Source: Microbacter sp. GSS18
GTDB lineage: Bacteria > Actinomycetota > Actinomycetes > Actinomycetales > Microbacteriaceae
Direction of reading: 5' to 3'
Length of the DNA: 64,000 nt
NCBI GenBank assembly: GCA_029319145.1
Contig: CP119753.1
Span: 2,170,001 to 2,234,000, forward strand
In this document: positions 41,663-50,640 of the stretch, piece by piece
How the letters are laid out: every line of letters starts with the position of its first letter
Position numbering within the stretch: position 1 is the first letter of the stretch
The notes under the pieces: generated by a model
Database searches by the model: none
Told to the model about the DNA's origin: nothing
The model's input: only the letters and a program-made list of their open reading frames with translations
Position numbers and translations under genes: made by a program

Positions 41663-42430
41663 CTAGGCGCTCCACCACGGCTTCTTGCGCAGCCGCTCCG
41701 TCAAGAACTCGCGAACCTCGGCGATCGCACGGTCGCTCGCATCCGGTCCGGTCAGCGTCGAGTGGGCGACCCACCGGGGCTTCGCGAGCGTCGTGACGAC
41801 GACGCGATCGCCCAGCATCCGCTTCGCCGCGACGGCCTTGGCCGCGGGAGCCATGGCGTCGCACCCGAACCGGTAGGCGCGGACCTCGAGGTCATCGTTC
41901 TCCTCGAGCGCTGCCTGATCGGCTTTCGACAGGCCGAGGCTCCGCACCGGAAGGATCGGCGTCGCATGCTGCGCGACCACCGCGGCGGCGACCGAAGGAT
42001 CGACGGCGAGCGCGAGCGCGTACCCGCCGCTGAAGCACATGCCGATCACGCCATACCGGCCGTTCGGCGCGAGGTGCTCGGCGGCGAACGCCTTCAGCCA
42101 TCCGGTGGAGCGGCTGACCGCGTCGCTGCCGAACAGGTGCACTTCACGCCGAACGCAGATCTCGCGCGCGCTGCCGGCCATGCTCGGCGAGCCGTCCCTT
42201 CCGAGGATCGAGGGGACGAAGACCCGGAAGTCCTCCGACAGCGTGTCGGCGAGCTCGACGAGGTGCTCGGTGATGCCGGGGAGCTCGTGAAGCAGCAGAA
42301 CCGCCGGCCGCCGCTTCCGAGACGTTCCGTGCTGCGCTTCGTAGTACACGTAGGTGCGGTCGCCGTGCACGAACGTGTCGCGGCGCCAGCCCTCGGGACA
42401 CCACGGCGGATCCTGCGGCGGATGTATCAT
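41663..42430 (-). CDS. Dienelactone hydrolase-family protein
   Basis: A 255-residue alpha/beta-hydrolase. The oxyanion region reads PAVLLLHELPGITEH, the nucleophile elbow is G-M-C-F-S-G-G (YGVIGMCFSGGYALA), where the cysteine takes the nucleophile place as in dienelactone hydrolases, and a carboxy-terminal histidine in WVAHSTLTG completes the site. Dienelactone hydrolase opens 4-carboxymethylenebutenolide in chlorocatechol catabolism, but many family members act on other substrates. The start at 42430 was chosen because upstream in-frame codons shadow the promoter of the divergent gene. Confidence 0.85.
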   Translation of the reverse strand: MIHPPQDPPWCPEGWRRDTFVHGDRTYVYYEAQHGTSRKRRPAVLLLHELPGITEHLVELADTLSEDFRVFVPSILGRDGSPSMAGSAREICVRREVHLFGSDAVSRSTGWLKAFAAEHLAPNGRYGVIGMCFSGGYALALAVDPSVAAAVVAQHATPILPVRSLGLSKADQAALEENDDLEVRAYRFGCDAMAPAAKAVAAKRMLGDRVVVTTLAKPRWVAHSTLTGPDASDRAIAEVREFLTERLRKKPWWSA

Positions 42431-42541
42431 CGCGCGCCCCTCTGTCCTCTGGGATGAATGCGGGAAGACTAGCCGCAGCGTGGTCGGCAGGCAATGAATC
42501 GGCTCTATCCGTGGGGTCTTGCCTGCACTACAGTCACGCAT

Positions 42542-42558
42542 CAACACTGGGGATGTTG
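42542..42558 (+). promoter_or_regulatory. Short inverted repeat before the membrane hydrolase gene
   Basis: CAACA, a 7-nt spacer and TGTTG lie 14 nt before the ATG at 42572, in the divergent promoter region shared with the dienelactone hydrolase-like gene. It could be an operator half-site pair or a small 5' hairpin. Significance is limited because of the short arms. Confidence 0.3.
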
Positions 42559-42571
42559 TTAGGGGCCTGCG

Positions 42572-45091
42572 ATGAAGACATCCGAGAAGTGGTGTCCGGA
42601 GGAGGAGCCCGGCGCGCGGGTCCTGGAGATTCGGGTCCATGGCGTGAACAACACCAAGCCCGCGGTGATGCTCGACGCAGATCAGACCCAGTTGACCCAG
42701 ATCTCGCCACCTGGGCCGACGGCGTTCTGGCGACTCAACACCAGTGCCGAGTCGACGCCGAGGGTCCCGCCCGGCGTCCAGCGCGAGGCGTACTCGTGGG
42801 GAGGACTGGTCCGGTCACCCGACGCTCCGCGAGGGCAGCAGCGGCTGGCGGCCTTTACCCTGGCGTTCCAGATTCTCGCCCTGCCCTTCCGGATCGGCAA
42901 CGTGACCATATGGACCCGACAGCTGACGATGCCGGGTGTGACCGGGTGGGAGCGGATTCAGGCGGGAGCCACCGCCGCCGCCGCACGCCTGTTCGGACTC
43001 ATCCTCACCCTGCTCTTCGCGATGACCGCCGCCATCGTCATGATCGATCTCGTTGCGCTGCAGTGCGTCGTCGGCCGCGAGACCTGCTTCCTGATCCCGG
43101 ATCCGATCCCATTCCTGACGACACAGGGCCGAGTTCTCGCGGTCGCTTCGCTGCTCGGCCCGATCGCCGCGGTGGGGGCGCTCGCGTACTTCGCGAAGAG
43201 GTCCCGAAAGACCTACGACATGCTCGGCGAGCACACCGGGACGCTGGGCGACAACGCGCGCGCGGCGATGCGCTCTGCTGACGAGGGCGGGTACAAGAAG
43301 GCAACCAAGAGAGGCCAGGCGATCATCGCTCACGCGGCGTTCTGGTCCAACCGGATCACCGCGCATCTCGCGCGCGTGCACCTGGCCGCGGCGATCGCGC
43401 TGACAACGGGCATCGTTGCGCTGCACGTGACCGCGGAGCGGGCGGCTGGCCTCTGCCAAGAGTCGATCGACGCCTGCGCCGAGTTCTTCGTCTCCTCGAA
43501 CGATCGCGCGCTGTCGTCGCTGTTCGTCGCAGCCGTCGCGGTGCTGCTGCTCGCTGTCGTCGCCGCGTGCGCGCTCCCGACGATGGCGATCACGCAGAAG
43601 ACCAAGGGCGGGGGGACGGGGCCGGCTCTCGCTTCGTGGACGCTCATCATCGCAAGCGTGCTCGTCTACGCCGGCCTGTTCATCTGGCTCTTCCTGGACA
43701 CCACCGAACCCCGCCCGGGAGAAAGGTCCCTCTTCGGCGCGCAGTGGCTCGTTTTCGTGCTTGTCGCGATTGCTGCAGGGATCGCCGCGACCGGGTTGGT
43801 GTGGCGACGCGACAAGGTGCGCCAGACCGTGGCGTGGGCGGGCACGGGGCCGGCGATCTTCATGACACTCTCGCTGGGCCTCGCCGTCGTGACGAGCGCC
43901 GCGACGATCACGATCGCGAGCATCCTCCTGCGGTGGAGATGGGGCGACCTGCTCGCCGACGTCCCCCTCGCTTTCGCCTATCCGGGCGGGCTATGCGCCA
44001 TCGCGATCGCAGCCGTCGGAGTGAGCGTGTGGGTGAGCGGGCGGCGACCACCCCGCAGGACCTACCGAGTTCGCGAAGAAGCGTGGATCGGTCCGCGCGA
44101 CATCTCGGACGATCTTTCGGGCAGGATCGAGTCCGCGAGGCGCGCCGCCACGGTCTATCAGTCGGTCGAGTTCATCGCGCTGGTGCTCTGCGCCCTGTTG
44201 GCAGCAGCGCTGGCCGTCGGCCTCGTCATCGCGGGCCTGACGCTGACCGATCGTCCCACAAGCGGGTTCGGCTGGCTGCCGAACACGTCGGCGATCGCGT
44301 CCATGGTCGTCGGTGTCTTCCTCACGGGCATCGTCTACTACTTCACTCGGTGGAAGCCGTTCTCTTCGCTCGTCGCGATCGTGTGGGACGTCGCGTGCTT
44401 CCTGCCTCGAACCGCGCAGCCTTTCGGGCCTCCGTGCTACGCGGAGCTTGCCGTGCCGCAGCTGGCGCAGCGGATCCTGTGCTGGCTGGAGAAGGTGCCC
44501 GCCAGGACCGTGGTGCTGTCTGCACACAGCATGGGCGCGGTCATCGCTGTCGCGAGCCTGGGCCTGTTGCGTCACGCCGAAGGGCCGGACGAGAAGCCCG
44601 TGCTGCCCCGCATCGCCCTTCTGACCTACGGCGTACAGCTGAGGACGTACTTCGGCAGGATCCTTCCAGAGCTCATGGGCCCGAAGGTCCTGGGCGTGTT
44701 TCCCGCACGAATGCCGTCTCCGTGGGGTTCGTCGCCCTGGAGCAGCGATGACGACACCGAGCACGGCGGGCGCGACATCCCACGCACCGCCCGCAACATC
44801 AACGGCACGCTTCTCCCCGGTGAGGGAATCCGATGGGTGAGCCTATGGCGCCTGACCGACTACCTGGGTTTCCCTGCGTTCGCAGGGTGGAGGAGGTACT
44901 CACCAGCTCGCGGGGGCGTCGGATCCCCCGAACCGGCAGTGCTCGAGAACGAGATCGACCGCTACGCCGAGGAGTACCGGGACGACGGGGACGAGGTGGA
45001 CACGCATTCCTTCTACGAGCGAAGCGGCGCCTATGCCGCGGCGCTCACCGACCTCGTCTCGCACCTCGAGGCGCGCGTGGGCCAGACGTAG
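42572..45091 (+). CDS. Large membrane protein with split alpha/beta-hydrolase domain
   Basis: An 839-residue protein without an assigned function. At the amino end VLEIRVHGVNNTKP (H23-G24) looks like the oxyanion strand of a lipase. About ten hydrophobic helices follow between residues ~90 and ~600, with soluble stretches between. Then comes a nucleophile elbow, VVLSAHSMGAVIAVASLGLL, with S653 as the nucleophile. So one hydrolase fold seems to be interrupted by a long membrane segment. The carboxy end is soluble, with a DDTEHGG loop and many acidic residues. It may be a membrane-bound lipase or esterase. The start has GTTAGGGG upstream. Domains are seen; activity is inference. Confidence 0.75.
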   Translation: MKTSEKWCPEEEPGARVLEIRVHGVNNTKPAVMLDADQTQLTQISPPGPTAFWRLNTSAESTPRVPPGVQREAYSWGGLVRSPDAPRGQQRLAAFTLAFQILALPFRIGNVTIWTRQLTMPGVTGWERIQAGATAAAARLFGLILTLLFAMTAAIVMIDLVALQCVVGRETCFLIPDPIPFLTTQGRVLAVASLLGPIAAVGALAYFAKRSRKTYDMLGEHTGTLGDNARAAMRSADEGGYKKATKRGQAIIAHAAFWSNRITAHLARVHLAAAIALTTGIVALHVTAERAAGLCQESIDACAEFFVSSNDRALSSLFVAAVAVLLLAVVAACALPTMAITQKTKGGGTGPALASWTLIIASVLVYAGLFIWLFLDTTEPRPGERSLFGAQWLVFVLVAIAAGIAATGLVWRRDKVRQTVAWAGTGPAIFMTLSLGLAVVTSAATITIASILLRWRWGDLLADVPLAFAYPGGLCAIAIAAVGVSVWVSGRRPPRRTYRVREEAWIGPRDISDDLSGRIESARRAATVYQSVEFIALVLCALLAAALAVGLVIAGLTLTDRPTSGFGWLPNTSAIASMVVGVFLTGIVYYFTRWKPFSSLVAIVWDVACFLPRTAQPFGPPCYAELAVPQLAQRILCWLEKVPARTVVLSAHSMGAVIAVASLGLLRHAEGPDEKPVLPRIALLTYGVQLRTYFGRILPELMGPKVLGVFPARMPSPWGSSPWSSDDDTEHGGRDIPRTARNINGTLLPGEGIRWVSLWRLTDYLGFPAFAGWRRYSPARGGVGSPEPAVLENEIDRYAEEYRDDGDEVDTHSFYERSGAYAAALTDLVSHLEARVGQT

Positions 45092-45107
45092 ATCAGGCGC
45101 AGCCGAG

Positions 45108-46031
45108 CTACCCCAGCCACGTCCCCGCGAGCGCGAGCACCACGAAGCTGGCGTTGTAGACGACGTGCACGAGCACGGCGCCCCAGATGCGCCCGGTCAG
45201 CAGCACCAGCGCCGCGCACACGACGCCGAGCAACGCGAGCGGGATGATCTCGCCGGCGCCGGTCGCGCCGACCATCCAGTGGCCGAGGACGAAGAGTCCA
45301 GCGCTGACGAGCCCCGCCGCGAGTCCCGCGACGAACTTGCCGAACGGCCGGCGCAGGATCGTGTAGAGCGAGACGAGCACGACGGCGCGGAAGAAGAACT
45401 CCTCGAGCACCGGCGCGATCGCGACCGGCGCGATCAGGTCGGCGAACACCCATCCGGCGGGCAGCGAGCCGCCGATCGTGGGATACGACGGCAGCGCTCC
45501 CGAACCTCCGGTGGCGATGTCGATCCAGCCCTGGCACGTGCGCAGGATGATGCCGAGGCCGAGCCCCCAGACGAGGTCCTTCGCAGAGAACCTCAGCAGA
45601 TACGCCGGCCGCGAGCGCCAGAACGCCCACACGACTGTGCCGAGCATCGCGGCCCACAGCACCGCGGTGCCGACGATCCCCGAGACGGATGCCGGCAGCA
45701 GCAGATCGGCCGCTCCCCCGATCAGCACAGCGGCGCCCATCGCGACGATCGCGACACCGAGCACCAGTTCGCGCCACCGCGCGGTGGTTCGCCCGCCGAG
45801 TCGCCAGTCGGTGCGGCGCGAGTCGCGGGCTCGCGACCGGCGGGTCTCGGGCTGCACCGGCTCTCCGGCATCCGCATCGGGCTCGTCGCCGGCGGGCTCG
45901 GGGTCGCCTGCCGGGACGGACTCCTCGCCGAGGGCGGGGTGGACGGCTGCGTCGTCGAGCGGCACGTCGTCGACCCGGCTGTCCGGCGTGTCGACGGGCT
46001 CGTCGAGCGCTTCGGAGGAGTGGGACGGCAC
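45108..46031 (-). CDS. CPBP family intramembrane protease
   Basis: A 307-residue protein with a long acidic, disordered amino end (residues ~1-80) followed by about seven helices. The catalytic motif EExxxR is present as LEEFFFRAVV, with the second-motif histidines in FVLGHWMVG and LVHVVYNASF. These Rce1-like CAAX-protease/bacteriocin-immunity proteins cut within the membrane; bacterial members have roles in bacteriocin maturation or immunity or are of unknown function. The gene is convergent with the previous one and close to the acyltransferase upstream (24-nt gap). Confidence 0.88.
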   Translation of the reverse strand: MPSHSSEALDEPVDTPDSRVDDVPLDDAAVHPALGEESVPAGDPEPAGDEPDADAGEPVQPETRRSRARDSRRTDWRLGGRTTARWRELVLGVAIVAMGAAVLIGGAADLLLPASVSGIVGTAVLWAAMLGTVVWAFWRSRPAYLLRFSAKDLVWGLGLGIILRTCQGWIDIATGGSGALPSYPTIGGSLPAGWVFADLIAPVAIAPVLEEFFFRAVVLVSLYTILRRPFGKFVAGLAAGLVSAGLFVLGHWMVGATGAGEIIPLALLGVVCAALVLLTGRIWGAVLVHVVYNASFVVLALAGTWLG

Positions 46032-46055
46032 GCGCTCTACGGTACCGGCCGCACC

Positions 46056-47228
46056 TCAGGCCGCCCGCGCGAGGTCATCGACGACGCGCGAACCGCCCCA
46101 CCGGGCCTTCAGCAGGCGCCCGATCTTGACCGCCGCCCACACCGCCGCCACGAATGCCGCCGACATCGCGATCCCGGCGACGCCGTTCGGGGCCCAGACG
46201 CGCTCGGCGATCAGGTTCAGCACGATGTTCGCGGCCGTGAACGCGAGCAGCGACGACCTGCCGAACGGCCCCGGCGGCCGGGCCCGTGTGACGCCGAACT
46301 TCTCGACGATGAGGGAGCAGAGCAGCAGCACGACGACCGCCGCAAGGAACCCGAGCACGAAGTAGCCCCAGTGGTTGTCGCTGCGGAACCCGCTGAGGGT
46401 CCGCCACATCCGCACCGTCTCGCCCGCGCCGTGCTGCGCCACGAGCACCGTCGCGGCCACGACGGCCGCGCCGACCAGCACGCTCGCCTGGATCGCGACA
46501 CGGCGGGGCACCGGGCCCCGCAGTCGCGCCTTCACGACCTCTCCGAGCACCATGCCGGCCGCCACGAGCGCCAGTCCGTGCAGGACGGACGGCCCCATTC
46601 CCGAGCCCAGGCCGAACACGCGCAGCAGGACGAACCCGCCGTCCTCTCCGACGAGCGGATCGATGAGGGCGGCGATCGGCCACCAGGCCAGGCAGAGGAG
46701 CAGCACACCGACGGTGCCGATGCGGTTGCGCAGCGGGATGAGCGCCAGACACGCGAGGCACGCGAGCGCGTAGAACGACAGCACGTTGCCCAGGGGCACC
46801 GCCTGCTGCAGCGCAAGGCTGGGAATCAGACCTCGCCAGGCCATCCGGCCCCCGATGATCGCGGCGAGCGCGATGAGCGCGTACCCGAGGTAGCACTGCA
46901 GGGCCCGCTTGAGGAGTGCCCGGCGCACGCGCGCGGTCTCGCCCGCCTGCCACCGCGGCACGTGCACGAGTTCGACGGCGATGCCGAAGATCACGAAGAA
47001 CGTGGGCGTTCCCGATCGGATGAGCGCGTCCATCACAGCCCACGTGCCCTCGGGCATCCCGGTGCCGCGGCCCTCGAACGCGCTCATGGCGTGGGCGAAC
47101 AGCACGAGCGCGATCGCCGATCCCCGGGCCCGGTCGACGTAGACGGCTCGTCCGCGCAGGCGACCGTCAGGCGCCACAGGGTCGGGGGCCGCCGCATCGT
47201 CGCGCGCGCCCGGCATCTGCCCAGCCAC
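46056..47228 (-). CDS. Acyltransferase-3-like membrane protein
   Basis: A 390-residue multi-span protein. YVDRARGSAIALVLFAHAMSAF near the amino end is the helix with the catalytic-type histidine of membrane acyltransferases (AT3 and heparan-glucosaminide N-acetyltransferase-like families), and TPTFFVIFGIAVELVHV is the typical second helix. About ten helices follow. The reaction would be O- or N-acetylation of a cell-surface glycan. It lies between the CPBP gene and the exopolysaccharide cluster, but divergent from the latter. Which acyltransferase subfamily applies cannot be settled by eye. Confidence 0.75.
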   Translation of the reverse strand: MAGQMPGARDDAAAPDPVAPDGRLRGRAVYVDRARGSAIALVLFAHAMSAFEGRGTGMPEGTWAVMDALIRSGTPTFFVIFGIAVELVHVPRWQAGETARVRRALLKRALQCYLGYALIALAAIIGGRMAWRGLIPSLALQQAVPLGNVLSFYALACLACLALIPLRNRIGTVGVLLLCLAWWPIAALIDPLVGEDGGFVLLRVFGLGSGMGPSVLHGLALVAAGMVLGEVVKARLRGPVPRRVAIQASVLVGAAVVAATVLVAQHGAGETVRMWRTLSGFRSDNHWGYFVLGFLAAVVVLLLCSLIVEKFGVTRARPPGPFGRSSLLAFTAANIVLNLIAERVWAPNGVAGIAMSAAFVAAVWAAVKIGRLLKARWGGSRVVDDLARAA

Positions 47229-47347
47229 CCTGCCGTCCTCCCAGACGTCTCAACCGTGCCTTCGCCCGACGTCGATAGAGTGGGGCGGCACGCGCCCTAA
47301 CGATAACCCCTCCCTTCGCGCCCCGCCTCACATCACGGAGCCCCGCC

Positions 47348-47947
47348 TTGGTCGAGATCCTCACCGTCTGCACGGGCAACATCTGCCGTTCCCCGCTCGC
47401 GGAGCTGCTGCTGCGCACACGCCTGGCCGACCTGCATCCGACGATCGCGAGCGCCGGCACGCGCGGGCTGCGCAGCGCCCCGATGACCCCCGAGGCGGTA
47501 TCGCTCGCCGATCAGCTGGGCGTCCCCGCCGACGTCGCGTCGCAGCATCGCTCGCGCTTCCTCACCGAGAACCTGCTGACCAGCCCCGACCTCATCCTCG
47601 CGATGACCCGCAACCATCGCCGCGCGATCGCCGAGCTCGCCCCCGCCCGCATGCGGTCGACCTTCACGGTGCGAGAGTTCGCGCGCCTCTCCGCAGACCT
47701 CACCGACGCCGAGATCACTGAAGCCGCCACGACCGCAGGGACGGATGCCGCCTCTCGCGTCCGCGCCGCCGCCGCGCTCGTCGCCTCACGCCGCGGGCTG
47801 GCCGTGCCGCCGGCATCGCCCGACGACGACGACGTCGTCGACCCCTACGGGCGCTCGTGGCAGACGTACGTGACGACTGCGAACCAGCTCGTGCCGGCCC
47901 TGGACGAGGTCGAGCGGGTGGTGCGGGCGGCGCTGGCTGCCGGCTGA
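47348..47947 (+). CDS. Low-molecular-weight protein tyrosine phosphatase
   Basis: A 199-residue phosphatase with the P-loop C8-TGNIC-R14-S near the amino end and the general acid D165 in DPYGRSW. It begins with an uncommon TTG codon at 47348; no in-frame ATG or GTG precedes the P-loop, and a CGGAG ribosome site lies upstream. Wzb-like phosphatases remove phosphate from the tyrosine cluster of the BY-kinase that controls polysaccharide export, and here that kinase is encoded just downstream (48058). The insert between residues 90 and 150 makes it longer than the usual ~150 residues. Confidence 0.88.
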   Translation: MVEILTVCTGNICRSPLAELLLRTRLADLHPTIASAGTRGLRSAPMTPEAVSLADQLGVPADVASQHRSRFLTENLLTSPDLILAMTRNHRRAIAELAPARMRSTFTVREFARLSADLTDAEITEAATTAGTDAASRVRAAAALVASRRGLAVPPASPDDDDVVDPYGRSWQTYVTTANQLVPALDEVERVVRAALAAG

Positions 47948-48029
47948 CCCACACGGCCGTTTACAACCCCGCAACCCCTCCATGTGAAGATGGGACCACT
48001 GCGGGGGCAGCGACACAGTTCGCGTGACG

Positions 48030-48057
48030 GACGCCTCCCGCACGAGCGGAAGGCGTC
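48030..48057 (+). promoter_or_regulatory. Hairpin covering the ribosome-binding site of the BY-kinase gene
   Basis: GACGCCTCCCGC, loop ACGA and GCGGAAGGCGTC form a 12-pair stem with one C/A mismatch. Its 3' arm contains the GGAAGG ribosome site (48048-48053) and ends on the base before the ATG at 48058. If formed in the mRNA it would block translation until melted or bound. A wider imperfect repeat, CCCCGCA (47967) with TGCGGGG (48000), lies upstream. Confidence 0.6.
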
Positions 48058-49527
48058 ATGGAGCTCACCGACTACATCCGGATCCTGCGCAAGAACTGGT
48101 TGATCATCGTTCTCGCGACGCTGATCGGAGTCGGTGCGGCCGCGGGCTACTCGCTGTCGCGGACCCCCATGTACGAGTCGCAGAGCACGGTGTTCGTGTC
48201 CTCGCAGTCGGGCAGCACGATCGGCGAACTGCAGCAGGGCTCGAACTTCACGCAGTCGCGCGTGACCACCTACACGAACCTCGTCACGACCCCGATCGTG
48301 ATGAACCCGGTGATCGCCGAGCTCGAGCTGGGACTCAGCCCCAACGATCTCGCCGGCAAGGTCACCGCTTCAAGCCCGCTCAACACCACCCTGATCACGA
48401 TCTCGGTCACGGATGCTGACCCCATCGCCGCAGCCGACATGGCCAACGCGCTGGCCGCGAGTCTGACGAGCGCCGTCGAGGCGATCGAGACCCCGAACGG
48501 CGCCGAGACGAGCCCGGTGCGACTCACACGTGTGAAGGACGCGCAGCCGGCGCTCGAGCCGTCGAGCCCGAACGTGCTGATGAATCTTGCGCTCGGCGGC
48601 TTGGTCGGCTTCGCTCTCGGCATCGGAGTCGCTGTGCTCCGGACCGTGCTCGACACCCGGGTGCGTACCCCGCAGGACCTTCGCGACGTCTCGGACTCGC
48701 CACTGATCGGCGCGATCGCGTTCGACCCGAAGGCGAAGGATCGCCCGCTCATCGTCCACGCCGACCCGCTGAGTCCTCGCGCGGAGTCGTTCCGCGCGCT
48801 GCGCACGAACCTGCAGTTCCTCGACATGGAGGGCCGGTCGAGCTTCGTCATCACCTCGAGCGTTCCCGGAGAAGGCAAGTCGACGAGCGCCATCAACCTG
48901 GCGATCGCGCTCGCGGACGCCGGCAAGAAGGTCGCCCTCATCGATGCCGATCTGCGCAAGCCCAAGGTGGCCGAGTACCTCGGTATCGAGGGCGGGGCGG
49001 GCCTGACCGACGTGCTCATCGGCCGCACGCGCGTCGGCGATGTCATGCTCCCGTGGGGTGGACGAAGCCTCTATGTGCTGCCTGCAGGCAAGATCCCGCC
49101 GAACCCGAGCGAGCTGCTCGGGTCGCACCAGATGCAGACGCTCCTGCAGATTCTCGAGCGCGACTTCGACGTCGTGATCTGCGACGCTCCCCCACTGCTG
49201 CCGGTCACGGACGCCGCGATCCTGTCGAAGGAGACCAGCGGCGCGATCGTCGTCGTGGCCGCCGGCCGCACAACCCGTCACCAGGTCGGGCACGCCCTCG
49301 ATGCGCTCGACACCGTCGGCGCCAAGGTCGCGGGCCTCGTTCTGTCGATGGTGCCGACGCGGGGGCCGGATGCTTACGCCTACAGCAACGCGTATGGCTA
49401 CGGGTATGGCTATGGCTACCGCCTGCAGCCCGAGCGCGACCCGCAGTCGTCGAGACGCCGCGGCAACGGTGCTTCGGCTCTTCCGGCCGCTGACAGCGCG
49501 GCGGACGACCCCGCCGCGATCCGCTGA
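48058..49527 (+). CDS. Wzz-like chain-length domain fused to BY-kinase (polysaccharide autokinase)
   Basis: A 489-residue protein controlling exopolysaccharide chain length and export. Residues 1-~205 are the Wzz part with helices at ~14-34 and ~178-200. Then comes a bacterial tyrosine kinase: Walker A S268-VPGEGKST, Walker A' ALIDADLRKP and Walker B VVICDAPPL. The tail carries a tyrosine cluster, YAYSNAYGYGYGYGYR (about 437-455), the autophosphorylation region that a Wzb-type phosphatase would reverse. The gene coding for such a phosphatase lies 110 bp upstream. One-chain fusions of Wzz and kinase are normal in actinobacteria. Translation may be governed by the hairpin before the start. Confidence 0.93.
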   Translation: MELTDYIRILRKNWLIIVLATLIGVGAAAGYSLSRTPMYESQSTVFVSSQSGSTIGELQQGSNFTQSRVTTYTNLVTTPIVMNPVIAELELGLSPNDLAGKVTASSPLNTTLITISVTDADPIAAADMANALAASLTSAVEAIETPNGAETSPVRLTRVKDAQPALEPSSPNVLMNLALGGLVGFALGIGVAVLRTVLDTRVRTPQDLRDVSDSPLIGAIAFDPKAKDRPLIVHADPLSPRAESFRALRTNLQFLDMEGRSSFVITSSVPGEGKSTSAINLAIALADAGKKVALIDADLRKPKVAEYLGIEGGAGLTDVLIGRTRVGDVMLPWGGRSLYVLPAGKIPPNPSELLGSHQMQTLLQILERDFDVVICDAPPLLPVTDAAILSKETSGAIVVVAAGRTTRHQVGHALDALDTVGAKVAGLVLSMVPTRGPDAYAYSNAYGYGYGYGYRLQPERDPQSSRRRGNGASALPAADSAADDPAAIR

Positions 49528-49535
49528 GTCCTGCT

Positions 49536-50456
49536 ATGGCCGGTCAATGGCGGCGCGGGACTTCCGCGCGCGAGGTCGCAGGCGTCGTGGCCGCCGTCGC
49601 GGTCGCCGGGATCGTCGGCGCCCTGAGCGTCTTCGCCTGGCAACACGGGTATCCGACCGCGACGACCGCGTCAGCGGCGCCGGTCCCGACGTTCACGCTC
49701 GGCGTCCGCACGCCGACCCCGACGCCGACGCGGACGGCACCGGCCGTGACCGCGCCGGGCGCCGAAGAGCGGTTCCTCGCTCTCGGCTCCGGCGTCATGT
49801 GGCGCGCGACTGCGGGAGCCTGCAACGGCGCCGCCCCGATGCTCGAGCGCTCCGATGACGGAGGTGCCAACTGGCTCGACGTCACACCTGGTTATCGAGA
49901 TGTCCGTCAGATCGTCGCGCTGCAGTCGTTCTCGGGCACGGAAGCAGACATCGTCGCGGGGGTCGGGGATGCCTGCGAGGTCCAGGGACTGCGCACATAC
50001 ACCGAGGGGGAATTCTGGGCCCCCGACGATCAGGTTCTGAACACGCTCAGTTACATTTCCCCCTCGGAGTCGAGCACGGTCGTGACGCCAGCCGGGTCGA
50101 TCGACGCACCGTGCGCCCAGCCATGGAGCGTCGCCACCGCGAACGACTCGATTGCGGTCGTTTGCGACGGAACCCCGATGGTCACCAACGGCGAGGAATG
50201 GACTTCGTTCGGCATCCCGACCGCACACGTACTTGCGGCCGGCGAAGGGGAGCTCGTCCTGGTATTCGATGACTCCGAATGCGAGGGTCTCGCGTTGAAG
50301 CGGTCTCCGATCGACGGACTGGCAGGTCAGGAAACCCGCGTCATATGCCTCGATGTCGATCCCACCGCCTCGGAAGCATCCGCCGCCATTGCGACCGCCG
50401 GCGGACAGGCAGTGGTCTGGGCAGGAGACTCGGTCATCGCGGCGCCTCAGGAATAG
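49536..50456 (+). CDS. Membrane-anchored protein with Asp-box repeat, function unknown
   Basis: A 306-residue protein with one amino-terminal helix (VAGVVAAVAVAGIVGALSVFAW), a Thr/Pro-rich spacer (VRTPTPTPTRTAPAVTAPG) and an extracellular domain. SDDGGANW (about residue 110) is an Asp-box as in sialidase/BNR beta-propellers, and weaker repeats follow, so a propeller or YCF48-like fold is possible. Paired cysteines fit an exported domain. Its place between the export kinase and the initiating transferase suggests a role at the cell-surface end of polysaccharide assembly, but no function is known. Confidence 0.75.
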   Translation: MAGQWRRGTSAREVAGVVAAVAVAGIVGALSVFAWQHGYPTATTASAAPVPTFTLGVRTPTPTPTRTAPAVTAPGAEERFLALGSGVMWRATAGACNGAAPMLERSDDGGANWLDVTPGYRDVRQIVALQSFSGTEADIVAGVGDACEVQGLRTYTEGEFWAPDDQVLNTLSYISPSESSTVVTPAGSIDAPCAQPWSVATANDSIAVVCDGTPMVTNGEEWTSFGIPTAHVLAAGEGELVLVFDDSECEGLALKRSPIDGLAGQETRVICLDVDPTASEASAAIATAGGQAVVWAGDSVIAAPQE

Positions 50457-50640
50457 CTCAGATTCACGCGGACTGGCCCAGGCTTTGAGACCGAAAGTGT
50501 CAAACTGGTCCTTCATCCTCCAATTCTTCTTCGCTCCCGCACAAGAAGCTCACCGCCATGGACTGTCAGGATCCCGTCACTCGCGCGACACACATCGTCG
50601 CTACTGTGCGATCTGGGGTATCTGGAGGAAAGGACTGTCC

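Noticed and set aside
45033..47300. A 755-codon open frame on the plus strand opposite the CPBP and acyltransferase genes
   Set aside because: The product is a run of Arg/His/Asp-rich sequence typical of an antisense frame in high-GC DNA; the minus-strand proteins have clear families.
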